Shown here one piece after another: positions 8,805 through 17,496 of a DNA stretch of 64,000 nt. A program made the translations under genes and the position numbers. The stretch lies in contig JASJBI010000001.1 in assembly GCA_030066595.1 (NCBI GenBank), positions 1 to 64,000 on the forward strand, written 5' to 3'. Each line of letters starts with the position of its first letter. The stretch's first letter is position 1. Under the pieces are notes generated by a model, which was not told where the DNA came from, searched no databases, and was given only the letters and a program-made list of their open reading frames with translations. The stretch is from Alphaproteobacteria bacterium (GTDB lineage Bacteria; Pseudomonadota; Alphaproteobacteria; JAJFFI01).

Positions 8805-10319
8805 ATGAAATCCAGATCCATTGCCGCCTTGGGGCTGGCGTTTGTCCTGTTGCTGCCGATGTCGGCCGTCGCTCAGGAGATCGAAAAGACTATTGACCAG
8901 CAGGTCAGCGAGATCTTCAGCACCGTCTTCGGCCCGTTCGTGTCCTTCATCTTCTACTCCGTGCCCATCGCCGGGGTGAGTTTCCCGCTCATCGTCGGCT
9001 GGTTGATCATCTGCTCTATCGTCTTGACCGTGAAGATGGGCTTCATCCAGTTCTCGGGGCTGAAACACTCCGTCAATCTCATTCGCGGGGTCTATTCGCG
9101 CCCGGAAGACGCCGGTGAAGTGTCCCACTTCCAAGCGCTGGCCACGGCTCTGTCCGGAACCGTGGGACTGGGCAACATCGCCGGTGTCGCGGTCGCGGTC
9201 AGCCTGGGAGGGCCCGGCGCAACCTTCTGGATGATCGTGGCCGGGATATTCGGCATGGTCGCCAAGTTCACCGAATGCACGCTGGGCGTCAAATACCGCA
9301 ACGAGTATCCCGACGGCCGTGTGTCCGGCGGCCCCATGTATTACCTGAGCAAGGGTCTGGAGAAGCAGGGCAGGGCGGGGCTCGGCAAGGTCCTTGCGGT
9401 GCTGTTCGCCATCATGTGCATCTTTGGCTCCCTCGGCGGCGGCAACATGTTCCAGGGCAATCAGGCCCATCAAATGATCGCCGGTACTTTTGGGATCTTT
9501 ACCGAGACCGGTTGGCTGTTCGGGCTCATCCTGGCCGTGATCGTCGGCGCCGTCATTATCGGCGGCATCAAGTCCATCGCCAGGGTGACCGAGAAGATCG
9601 TGCCCTTGATGGCCGTCATCTATGTCGGTACGGCGCTGATCATCCTGTTCGCGAACTTCACTGACATACCGGCGGCGTTCGGCATCATCATGAAAGGCGC
9701 CTTCGCGCCCGACGCCGTCGGGGGCGGCATCATCGGCGTTCTCATTCAGGGACTGAAGCGGGCGTCCTTCTCGAACGAGGCCGGCATCGGTTCCGCGGCG
9801 ATCGCCCACTCGGCGGTGCGGACCAAAGAGCCGCTCACCGAAGGTTATGTTGCCCTGCTCGAGCCGCTCATCGATACGGTGATCATCTGCACGATGACCG
9901 CCCTGGTCATCGTCATCACCGGCGCCTATGCCAACGTCGAAGGGCTGGGCGGGGTCGCCTTGACCGCGTCCGCGTTTCAGTCGGTCTTCCCCTGGTTCGG
10001 GGTCGTCCTGGCGATCGCCGTGGTGCTGTTCGCCTTCTCCACCATGATCTCCTGGTCCTACTATGGCCTGAAGTGCTGGACCTATCTGTTCGGTGAAGGA
10101 CAGGTCGCGGAGCTGATCTACAAGTTCATCTTCTGCGTGTTCGTGGTCATCGGCGCCAGCGTGAGCCTCGGACCGGTCATCGACTTCTCCGATGCAGCCA
10201 TATTTGCCATGTCCATCGCCAATGTGCTCGGCCTGTACCTGCTGATGGGAGAGGTGAGAGAGGACCTGAGCGACTATCAGAGCCGACTACAGTCGGGAGA
10301 AATCAAGCGTTACAAGTAG
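8805..10319 (+). CDS. Alanine/glycine:cation symporter (AGCS family)
   Basis: A 504-residue polytopic membrane carrier importing alanine or glycine with sodium or protons. The family signature is present, with SGTVGLGNIAGVAVAVSLGG near residue 115, GGPMYYLSKGL, and the KRASFSNEAGIGSAAIAHS block near residue 320. An N-terminal cleavable-looking hydrophobic stretch ending in AVAQE precedes the first carrier helices, an extension seen in some AGCS members. Length is normal. It follows the orphan binding-protein gene by 256 bases and may be transcribed separately. Confidence 0.93.
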   Translation: MKSRSIAALGLAFVLLLPMSAVAQEIEKTIDQQVSEIFSTVFGPFVSFIFYSVPIAGVSFPLIVGWLIICSIVLTVKMGFIQFSGLKHSVNLIRGVYSRPEDAGEVSHFQALATALSGTVGLGNIAGVAVAVSLGGPGATFWMIVAGIFGMVAKFTECTLGVKYRNEYPDGRVSGGPMYYLSKGLEKQGRAGLGKVLAVLFAIMCIFGSLGGGNMFQGNQAHQMIAGTFGIFTETGWLFGLILAVIVGAVIIGGIKSIARVTEKIVPLMAVIYVGTALIILFANFTDIPAAFGIIMKGAFAPDAVGGGIIGVLIQGLKRASFSNEAGIGSAAIAHSAVRTKEPLTEGYVALLEPLIDTVIICTMTALVIVITGAYANVEGLGGVALTASAFQSVFPWFGVVLAIAVVLFAFSTMISWSYYGLKCWTYLFGEGQVAELIYKFIFCVFVVIGASVSLGPVIDFSDAAIFAMSIANVLGLYLLMGEVREDLSDYQSRLQSGEIKRYK

Positions 10320-10485
10320 CCTTGGCCGCCGGACGGCGGGCCGACGGGGTCGCGATAACGCGGCGCGTTCGAGATCCGGAGAACCGACGTTCCAACCGTG
10401 CAAACTTGGGATGCGGTGTGTCCTGAACACGCCCTGATCTGGGCCCCGAGCCACCGCATGGCGAGGTCGAGCCCGGGCGCGGATG

Positions 10486-10722
10486 TCAGACCTGGCGATA
10501 GCGGAACTCGGTGGTCCCCACGGGCGCATTGAGGCCGTGCAAATCGGCGATCCGCGCGAAGGGCTGCGCGGTGAGGGCCGGGCGAGTCAGGAGCACGTCC
10601 GATTGGGTGACGATCAGCGCCGCCGTTGAGAAACAGGGCAGCCGCCAGGCGTTTTCTCGCCTGAGCCCATGCCTCGCAAGCGTACCATCGATCAGGCCAT
10701 AGCGCCCTCCGAACTCGGTCAC
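10486..10722 (-). pseudogene. Remnant of a LysR-type regulator (C-terminal end of effector domain)
   Basis: The 78-residue leftward frame reads like the last portion of a LysR effector-binding domain: a LPCFSTAALIVTQSDVLLTRP strand-helix-strand with the common 'later-strand' pattern, then a hydrophobic strand and a short charged end. There is no helix-turn-helix or first effector subdomain in any frame upstream, where the DNA becomes AT-rich. I infer a deletion relic; resemblance is by eye only. Confidence 0.4.
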
Positions 10723-10799
10723 CGGCGCATGCGGCCCCTGCCGCCCCGAATGTCTGGTTTGCGCCGCCGAGGGGACCGTCGTGACTATCGGATCAACGC

Positions 10800-10978
10800 A
10801 GGATTTCTGCTGTAATGTAGGGCCAATATAATTGTCATAGAATTACAAATGAATAAATCTAAAATTGTAGTGAAAGCCTATATATTATAAATAATTAATA
10901 AGATATCTCTTGTGATAACCATATCTACTCTGTATTTTATGCCTTCCAATATTTTAACCTTCGCCGCACAAGGCCGAT
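10800..10978. other. AT-rich intergenic block upstream of the Flp pilin gene
   Basis: From about 10811 to 10960 the composition falls sharply to long A/T stretches such as TATATATTATAAATAATTA (about 10879-10897), in sharp contrast with the surrounding GC-rich genes. It holds no open frame of note. It could be a promoter region for the pilin gene at 10979 with several TATAAT-like hexamers, a nucleoid-protein-bound region, or the scar of an insertion, given the adjacent LysR remnant. Confidence 0.6.
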
Positions 10979-11329
10979 ATGTTGAGATTCCTGAGATCCG
11001 CATCGCGCGATCAGTCGGGCGCGACATCGATCGAGACCGCTCTCATCGCGGCGCTCTTGGCGATCGCGATCATCTCGGCGCTGGGTGAGATCGGCCACTC
11101 GGCGAGCGAAGTGATGCACAAGGCGGCGAGCAAGATCGCTGCACAAAGCAAACCGGACGCGCCCGCCGCCCCTGCGGCCACTGCGGCCACTGCGGCGGCC
11201 GCGGCTGCCGCCCCTGCTGACGCCGCTCCGACCGCGCCGGCCGCGGCGGCCGCAGCAGCCGCTCCGGCCGATGGCAATGGGACCAGTGATGATTACAGCA
11301 ACGCCTCCGACAACCACGTCGTCAAGTAA
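10979..11329 (+). CDS. Flp/Fap-type (type IVb) pilin-like protein with Ala-rich tail
   Basis: A 116-residue protein whose N-terminus has a type IVb prepilin pattern: a basic leader ending in Gly, then ATSIETALIAALLAIAIISA, with Glu at +5 after the presumed cleavage site and a long hydrophobic helix. The usual +6 Tyr is Thr. Residues about 58-95 are an unusual low-complexity Ala/Pro/Thr run, followed by a polar tail. Canonical Flp pilins are about 50-70 residues and lack such a tail. No tad assembly genes (prepilin peptidase, CpaF/TadA, TadB/C) are in the window. A histidine kinase gene follows after 48 bases. Confidence 0.7.
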   Translation: MLRFLRSASRDQSGATSIETALIAALLAIAIISALGEIGHSASEVMHKAASKIAAQSKPDAPAAPAATAATAAAAAAAPADAAPTAPAAAAAAAAPADGNGTSDDYSNASDNHVVK

Positions 11330-11377
11330 GCGGCGTCGGGACCGGATGCAGAGGAAAGGCCAAGCCAGGACGGACTT

Positions 11378-12514
11378 ATGAGCATCGCCAACTTCCTAAG
11401 CGTGATCTTGAGCTTTGGCGCGTTGGGCCTGGGCATCGCCATGGTGCTCAAGCGGGGCTTTCGACAGCAAGAGCACAAGTTCTTCCCCATCGCCAGCCTC
11501 GGCGTCATCGCCGTCACGGCCGCTTATGGCATGGCCAGTCTGTTCGGCTGGGCGCCCATCTGGCTGATCCACTTTGACGGCAACACCACCGAGGTTACCG
11601 GCGTCGTGACGGGCTTCTTCGCCGTAATGGCCGCATTGCTTCTCGAACGCTCGGTCAGCGAAGAGAGAGCATCGAGGGAGATCGCGCAAGAGCGCGAAAT
11701 CCAGGAAGAGCTCAGACTCGCCAAGGAAACAGCGGAAAGGGCGCGTCTGCGCGCACAGTATTCGGATCGCGCCAAGAGCGAATTCCTTGCCAATATGAGC
11801 CATGAACTTCGCACACCGCTCAACGCCATCATCGGGTTCTCGGAACTCATGAGCTCGGAAGTGCTGGGACCGCTCGATAATCCGCACTATCGGGAGTACT
11901 CGAGGAACATCAAGGACAGCGGCGATCTGCTGCTGAAGATCATCAACGATATTCTCGATCTCTCGAAGATCGAAGCGGGTGCCTTCGAGCTCGACGAACG
12001 GGAACTCGATTTGCGGCGGACGATTGACGGTGTGGTCTCGATCGTCGGAATCCGCGCCAAAGAGAAGAACCTGGATTTGACCGTGATCCCGCCAAGCGAC
12101 AGGCTGCGCTTGCGCGCGGACGAGCGGGCCTTGAAGCAGATGCTCCTCAATCTGTTGTCGAACGCGATCAAGTTCACGGAGTGCGGCGGCGCGGTGCGGA
12201 TTTCGACCCACCACAACCATGACGGCTCGTTGCAGATCTCCGTGTCCGACAGCGGAATCGGCATCGCCGCATGCGACATACAAACCGTGTTCGCCGAATT
12301 CGGCCAGGTGGAGAGCGCGTTGTCGCGCTCCCAGCAGGGAACCGGGCTCGGCTTGCCGCTCACCAAGCGCCTCATCCAACTTCATGGCGGGACCATCGGT
12401 CTCGAGAGTAAGCCCCAGGTCGGGACCACGATGTCGCTCAAGTTCCCGCCGGAGTCCGTCATCATTCGCGAACCTATGGAAGCCGCAGCACCGAAGATCG
12501 AACTGGCCAGTTAG
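11378..12514 (+). CDS. Membrane-bound sensor histidine kinase
   Basis: A 378-residue kinase with about three N-terminal membrane segments (near residues 5-25, 37-57 and 72-90), a coiled-coil linker (about 95-130), a HisKA domain with phospho-acceptor His in FLANMSHELRTPLNAIIGFSEL, and a HATPase domain. The N box is LLNLLSNAIKFT, G1 DSGIGIA and G2 QGTGLGLPLTKRLI. There is no periplasmic domain of any size and no PAS domain, so the signal is probably sensed in the membrane. No receiver gene is adjacent; the flanking genes are a Flp-like pilin and a nucleotide cyclase. Confidence 0.92.
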   Translation: MSIANFLSVILSFGALGLGIAMVLKRGFRQQEHKFFPIASLGVIAVTAAYGMASLFGWAPIWLIHFDGNTTEVTGVVTGFFAVMAALLLERSVSEERASREIAQEREIQEELRLAKETAERARLRAQYSDRAKSEFLANMSHELRTPLNAIIGFSELMSSEVLGPLDNPHYREYSRNIKDSGDLLLKIINDILDLSKIEAGAFELDERELDLRRTIDGVVSIVGIRAKEKNLDLTVIPPSDRLRLRADERALKQMLLNLLSNAIKFTECGGAVRISTHHNHDGSLQISVSDSGIGIAACDIQTVFAEFGQVESALSRSQQGTGLGLPLTKRLIQLHGGTIGLESKPQVGTTMSLKFPPESVIIREPMEAAAPKIELAS

Positions 12515-12797
12515 AGCCGTTTCTGTCTCGACGGAATCGGCCCCGGCCCATTCCCCCCGCCCGTCCACCCGAGGGTATTGCCTTGTGTGGTCGGATGCCG
12601 GCTCGGCTGCCCAGCGCCCTCCCGCCTTCGCGAAGCCCGCATTGGTGTGGGAGGACAGGTCGGGCGTGCCAGCCACGGCAATGGCCGGTGCTTCGGTCGA
12701 AACTGAATGAGCGAGAGCCAAACGTCCATGCGACGGAAGCGGACGCCCAAAGACGCTGGCCCTTGGCGGCGCCCAACCGGACGGCTAACGTTCGGGC

Positions 12798-14660
12798 ATG
12801 AGTGCCAATGGGCCCCTCCAGGATGAAGCCGATCTCGGCGCGCGACGCGGTGTCCGCCTGTCCCTGTCGCGGACGCTGACCCTGGGGCTGAGCCTGCTGT
12901 TCCTGGCGTCCCTGGGCACCAGCCTCTGGATCGCGATCGACGCGGCGCAGCGCAACACCTTCGATTTGGAACGGGAGATCTCCGAGCTCACGGTCGAAGC
13001 GGTGATCCGTGAGGTCGACACGCATCTGGGCGCGGCCCAGACGCAGGTCGAGTTCCTGAGCGGGATCGTCGCGCGCGGCGACATCGACATCGGCGACGAG
13101 CGGCGCCTGAGCGACGTGATGATCGGCGCGCTGGCGGCGGCGCCGCAGGTCTCGGGAATCGCGCTTGTCCGCGCCGACTATTCGGTGCTGCGCGCCGGTC
13201 GCCGCGGCGACGAGCTGCTCACCATCCGCGGCAACTGGGCCCATCGGACCGACATTCGCGAGGCGATGCAGAATTCCGCTACGCTGGCGGAGGCGCGTTG
13301 GCGGGCAATCAGCTGGATCGAGGACTTTGAAGCACCCCATATCGTCGTCGCGGAGCCCATCCGCCGGGACAACCAGTTGCTCGGCCTCATGTTCTCGGTG
13401 GTGTCCGTGAGCGCGCTGTCCGGGTTTCTCGACGACTTCGACAAGGCGAACGGAACCCACAGCTTCATCCTCTACGGGCGCGAGCAGGTCCTGGCGCATC
13501 CGTCCTTCGTCGCGGGCTATTCGGGTCTCTCGGAAGACAAGCCGCTGCCGTTTCTCGCCGATGTCGGCGACGAGGTGCTGGCCGCCATCTGGGGCGAGGT
13601 GATCGACGACATGGCGTATCTGCTGGCCGACAGCCCAATCTCGGGCCATGTCGTGCGCGGCCGCGAGGACGACTACATCTACCTCTACAAGGAGGCCGAG
13701 ATATTCGGCCAGCAGCCCTGGCTCCTGGGCGTCTATTTTCGCGGCCACGAGGTCGACCTGCCGCTCCGCCGTCTCTTGCTGGCAGCGGCCTTGGGCATCC
13801 TGATTTTGGTGCTCGCCATCATCTGCGGCCTCTTGTTGGCCCGCAGCATCGTGCGTCCCCTGCGGCGGCTGGCCGCCGCCTCCCGGTCGGTCCAGCGCCT
13901 GGAGCTCGAAAGCGTCGAACCCATGCGCGGCAGCCTGTTCAGCGAGCTTGACGTCGCCATCAAGGCGTTCGAGTCCATGCTGGCCGGTCTCAAGGGGTTC
14001 GAGACCTATGTGCCGAAGAACCTGGTGCTGCGGCTCGTGCGGTCGGGCGAGCCGTCGGTCCGCTCGGCCGAACGTCAGGTCACCGTGCTGTTCACCGACA
14101 TCGTGGATTTCACGGCCATCGGCGCCCGGCTGTCGCCGACCCAACTCGCGGCCTTGCTCAACGCGCACTTCACCCTCTTGGCCGAGGCCATCGAGGAAGA
14201 GGAGGGCACGGTGGACAAGTATATCGGCGACTCGATCATGGCCTTCTGGGGCGCGCCGACGGATCAGCCCGACCATGCCGCCAGGGCCTGCCGGGCGGCC
14301 CAGGGAATGGCCCGCCGGCTGCGGGCCGAGAACGTCCGCCGGGGCGGCGCCGGGGAGGAGCCGCTCGGGCTGCGCATCGGCATCCATTCGGGGCTCGCCA
14401 TCGTCGGCAATGTGGGCGCGCCCGGCCGGGTCAACTACACGCTCATCGGCGATACCGTGAACATCGCCCAGCGGCTCGAGGCGCTCGGGAAGGAGGTCGC
14501 GCCCGAGGCCGACGTCATCGCGCTGCTCAGCGCGGAGACCAAGGCCGCCCTCGATGCCGGCCTCGAGGCCAAAGCCCTCGGCCGCTTCGACCTGCGCGGC
14601 CGGGAGGAGCCCCTGGACGTTTACCGGCTGGATCTGTCGGACAGCGCCGCCGAGCGCTAA
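12798..14660 (+). CDS. Class III adenylate/guanylate cyclase with periplasmic sensor and HAMP
   Basis: A 620-residue membrane cyclase. The order is TM1 (about 25-47), a periplasmic sensor of about 270 residues that looks Cache-like, TM2 (about 322-345), HAMP (346-398) and a catalytic domain (about 425-600). Metal-binding aspartates are in VLFTDIVDFTAIG (Asp434) and YIGDSIMAFWG (Asp478), with Lys474 in the substrate-selecting position. NYTLIGDTVNIAQRLE provides the Thr and the transition-state Asn/Arg, the set expected of cAMP-forming class IIIb/c enzymes. It probably converts ATP to cAMP in response to an external ligand. Confidence 0.92.
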   Translation: MSANGPLQDEADLGARRGVRLSLSRTLTLGLSLLFLASLGTSLWIAIDAAQRNTFDLEREISELTVEAVIREVDTHLGAAQTQVEFLSGIVARGDIDIGDERRLSDVMIGALAAAPQVSGIALVRADYSVLRAGRRGDELLTIRGNWAHRTDIREAMQNSATLAEARWRAISWIEDFEAPHIVVAEPIRRDNQLLGLMFSVVSVSALSGFLDDFDKANGTHSFILYGREQVLAHPSFVAGYSGLSEDKPLPFLADVGDEVLAAIWGEVIDDMAYLLADSPISGHVVRGREDDYIYLYKEAEIFGQQPWLLGVYFRGHEVDLPLRRLLLAAALGILILVLAIICGLLLARSIVRPLRRLAAASRSVQRLELESVEPMRGSLFSELDVAIKAFESMLAGLKGFETYVPKNLVLRLVRSGEPSVRSAERQVTVLFTDIVDFTAIGARLSPTQLAALLNAHFTLLAEAIEEEEGTVDKYIGDSIMAFWGAPTDQPDHAARACRAAQGMARRLRAENVRRGGAGEEPLGLRIGIHSGLAIVGNVGAPGRVNYTLIGDTVNIAQRLEALGKEVAPEADVIALLSAETKAALDAGLEAKALGRFDLRGREEPLDVYRLDLSDSAAER

Positions 14661-14908
14661 CCGGCTAATTCATAAGCATTTTTGCCAGTTCATTGAGTGG
14701 GCCCAGCTCTTCGGTCCGGGGCCTGGGGGCATCCCCCCAACCGATTGGCATCGGTGCCGCGCGCTGCCTGCGCCATGGACAGGGCCGTCCCGGGCGCCAT
14801 TTTACCCATTTTTTACGCTGTTTTCGTATGCAGGCGGCACCAGACGTCACCGACAATGTCCGGTTCGATCGAGTACCCCCTCTGGGAGTCAAACACGAAG
14901 GAAAAGCC

Positions 14909-15277
14909 ATGACTGTAACGAAGACTCAGCTTGCCGACGCCTATTCCATGGCCCTGACCAAGGAACTGGGCGACCTGTGGGATCGCGATTTCAGCCGCCG
15001 CGACGCGAGCAGGCTGCTTGATACCCTGTGGCCGGTCGTTTCCCAGCTGGCCCTCAAGGACACCAAGAAGCGGACGCCGGGCAGCGTGCCTCTTGGGCAT
15101 CTCGGCCGGCTCAAGATGCGCTTCAAGGCGGCGACCAAGTCGCGCAAGGGCATCAACCCGTTCACCGGCGAGCCGACCACCTTCCGGGCCAAGCCCGCGA
15201 CCCTGCAGCCGCGCTTCACCGCCGGCAAGGCGCTCAAGGACGAGGCCGGCAAGTACTTCAGACGCAAGATGAAGTAA
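14909..15277 (+). CDS. Divergent HU/IHF-like DNA-binding protein
   Basis: A 122-residue basic protein. Its second half matches the HU beta-arm and C-terminal helix: a LGHLGRLKMRFKAAT strand pair, then KGINPFTGEPTTFRAK (compare HU GRNPQTGE) and PRFTAGKALKDEA. The first half is longer and only loosely HU-like, with helices around DASRLLDTLWPVVSQLA where HU has its dimer helices. The protein is about 30 residues longer than HU and ends in a basic YFRRKMK tail. I use the ATG at 14909; the longer frame adds non-family sequence. It stands alone and ends in a good terminator. Confidence 0.78.
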   Translation: MTVTKTQLADAYSMALTKELGDLWDRDFSRRDASRLLDTLWPVVSQLALKDTKKRTPGSVPLGHLGRLKMRFKAATKSRKGINPFTGEPTTFRAKPATLQPRFTAGKALKDEAGKYFRRKMK

Positions 15278-15333
15278 GGCGCCTCAGACGCCAAGAGCGA
15301 CAAAACAGCCAGGCGGCAACGGCCGCCGATCTA

Positions 15334-15358
15334 ACCCCGGCTCCGGCCGGGGTTTTTT
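15334..15358 (+). terminator. Rho-independent terminator after the HU-like gene
   Basis: An ACCCCGGC...GCCGGGGT stem (about 15334-15352) with a short loop is followed by six T residues, 57 bases after the stop codon of the HU-like gene. Confidence 0.88.
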
Positions 15359-15552
15359 CTTTGCCAGGCTCTCTCACCGACCGGCTGGTTTTCTGGAAAG
15401 AAGTCGCCGGTCCGGCCCCGTGGCTGGGCGGGCGGCACGCCCCTCGCTCGCGGGCCCCAGGCCGTCAGCCATTGACCCGGCCTCGCTCGATCAAGATGCG
15501 ACCCGCCGTTGTACCAGCGCCGCTGCCGGACGTTTAGGGCGCGCGCCCACCG

Positions 15553-17241
15553 TCATTCGGCGACCGCCTTCTGCGGCGGTTCGCCGGCGGCGATGACGTC
15601 CAAGATCGCCAGGACGGCCTTTCCGGCGTGGTCGATGGAACGGACCCCGTCTTGCGCGGATTTGCTGAGCGCGGTGGCCGATAGGCGGCCGGCGGCATCG
15701 ACGATGCCTTGGGTATGACCGCGGATCTCGCCACCCATGGCCGCGAGCTGCTCGCCCCTCGCCTGCTTTGCCGCTGCCAGAGCCTGCTCCGCGGCGGCGG
15801 GTTTCGTCGGGCCCTCCTGGGTCAGATCCCGTTCGGCCTGGGCCTCTTCCATCGATGCCTTCCACCAGGCCATCATGCGCGCCTTGAGATCGGCCATCTC
15901 GTTGACCGCTTCGGCCATGATGTTGACCTCGTCCCGGCTGCCGGGAATCGCGGCCACCCGCTCGGTCGGCTCTTCGACCGCGAGCCGGGTCAGCAGGTCC
16001 GTCATGCGGCCGAGCGGCTGGGTGATCCTCAGGGTGATGACCACAGCGAACGCGACCCCGAGCAGCGTCGCCAGCAACACGACCCACAGCATGGCCTGCG
16101 CGTCGGCGTTGGACGTCTCGGTGATCGACGCGGCGGTCTCCGCCATCAGCCGGTTGGCCTCGTCGACATTCTTGTTGACCAGGAGGGAAATCTCCTCGAC
16201 CGCCTGCTGCATGTCCGCGGACAGCCGATCGATCCGGTCGTTCTGCTCGACCAGTGCCAGGAAATCCCTGTCATAATTGGCGATCAGGTCCTTCAGCTCG
16301 GCCTTGTGCTGGTCCGCGATGGCCGCCGCATCGACCTGCGCGGTGATCCGTTGTAGCTCGCGCTGGGCCATCTCAACGTACTGCTTGTCGTCCCGCAGCA
16401 GATAGTCCTTCTCGCGCCGCCTGAGCTGCAGGATGTTGCGCTCCATGTCCGGCACGTACTGCGCCTGCAGGATGGCCTCGATGCGGTGGGCCGCCTGCCG
16501 GAACGGTCCGGTGCCGCCGCGGATGTCCTCTTGCGCCAGCACCGTGCGGCTGTAGTCGATGAAGGTCTGGCGATAGGTGTCGATCTCCTTGCCCAGGGAC
16601 GCCTTGACGTCGGGGGTCAGTCCCGAGGCATCGAGCTCGGCCTTGAATTGCTCGACCAGTCCGAACACGTTCTCGCGGTATTCGGCGTCGCGCCTGAGCC
16701 CGAGATCCTTCTCGCGGCGGCGGATCTGGAGCAGCTGCAGATACAGGCTGCTCACCTTGAAGTGCGCCGCCCGGTCCTCCAGTTCGTGGACCGTGTCGCG
16801 GAAGGCGCCCTGGAGCCCGGAGTTGTGATCCAGGCCCTTGATGCGCCAGGCCTCGGCGACCGCCTGAAAACGCTCTTGATAGGTCTGGATCGAGGCGGAA
16901 ACGCTCTTCGCCACCTGGGCGGCCTCGTCGTCGATCTCGGCGAGTGCCGCGGCACGCTCCTGGACGCGGGCGACCCGATCCGCGACCAACGCGGCGTCGG
17001 CTTCGTCGCGGTTGAGGCGGAAGTTCTTCTCCGCGCTGCGCGCCTCCAACATGCTGCTCTCGATCGCCAGCATGTGGCTCTTCCGGGCTTCATAGACGTC
17101 GAGCAGCCCCTGATAGTCGGCCAGCGAACGCTGCAAGGTGGCGTGGTATTGCCAGATCACCGCGAGGAAGAGCAGGCCGACGAAGCCGAAGCTGAGCCCG
17201 ACCTTCTCGCCGATGCGCAATTTGCTCGACAGGGTTCCCAT
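15553..17241 (-). CDS. Membrane sensor with HBM-type helical domain and HAMP, no output domain
   Basis: A 562-residue protein with TM1 (about 14-34), a long all-helical periplasmic region (about 40-375), TM2 (about 384-406) and a HAMP domain (about 407-460). Twice in the periplasmic part occurs an RRREKD motif (LQIRRREKDLGLRRD and LQLRRREKDYLLRDD), the hallmark of the helical bimodular ligand-binding domain of chemoreceptors. The last 100 residues are helical and Ala-rich but contain no methyl-accepting signalling tip, kinase or GGDEF domain. I prefer the ATG at 17241, with GGGAGA six bases upstream, over a GTG two codons earlier. Confidence 0.8.
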   Translation of the reverse strand: MGTLSSKLRIGEKVGLSFGFVGLLFLAVIWQYHATLQRSLADYQGLLDVYEARKSHMLAIESSMLEARSAEKNFRLNRDEADAALVADRVARVQERAAALAEIDDEAAQVAKSVSASIQTYQERFQAVAEAWRIKGLDHNSGLQGAFRDTVHELEDRAAHFKVSSLYLQLLQIRRREKDLGLRRDAEYRENVFGLVEQFKAELDASGLTPDVKASLGKEIDTYRQTFIDYSRTVLAQEDIRGGTGPFRQAAHRIEAILQAQYVPDMERNILQLRRREKDYLLRDDKQYVEMAQRELQRITAQVDAAAIADQHKAELKDLIANYDRDFLALVEQNDRIDRLSADMQQAVEEISLLVNKNVDEANRLMAETAASITETSNADAQAMLWVVLLATLLGVAFAVVITLRITQPLGRMTDLLTRLAVEEPTERVAAIPGSRDEVNIMAEAVNEMADLKARMMAWWKASMEEAQAERDLTQEGPTKPAAAEQALAAAKQARGEQLAAMGGEIRGHTQGIVDAAGRLSATALSKSAQDGVRSIDHAGKAVLAILDVIAAGEPPQKAVAE

Positions 17242-17391
17242 TTCCACTCTCCCAGACCGTCTTCACCCGACCATGCCGCAGCGGGGGCGTGTGCGCCTCC
17301 GACCGGGGCAAATGGTATCCGGGCGGGCGGGCCTGTGAATGGCATGGATCAAAACGGAAGCCGTTTGCGCGACCGGCTTTGGCCGACAGAA

Positions 17392-17417
17392 AACCCCCGG
17401 GGATGACCCCGGGGGTT
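17392..17417 (-). terminator. Terminator of the TRAP transporter operon
   Basis: A perfect 11-bp inverted repeat, AACCCCCGGGG / CCCCGGGGGTT with a four-base loop, lies about 80 bases past the dctP stop on the minus strand and is followed by TTCTG in that orientation. It separates dctP from the HBM sensor gene. Confidence 0.8.
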
Positions 17418-17496
17418 GTCCGTGACCTCGGCCTCCGGATCGTGCAACGCCGCACGCGGGAAGCCGGCAGGGCCGTCCTGGGCGCCGACCGCGGGC

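Noticed and set aside
10839-10852. 14-base exact match between 10839-10852 and 34658-34671
   Set aside because: AT-rich sequence of this length can recur by chance in 64 kb; flanks do not match.
12474-14387. 637-codon minus-strand open frame
   Set aside because: Antisense to the sensor-cyclase; sequence is a charge-rich shadow.
14661-14908. Hairpins before the HU-like gene (for example CTGGGGGCATCCCCCC)
   Set aside because: Not followed by a T-run after the preceding cyclase gene. It may be part of the leader of the HU-like gene, but I could not define a terminator or riboswitch.
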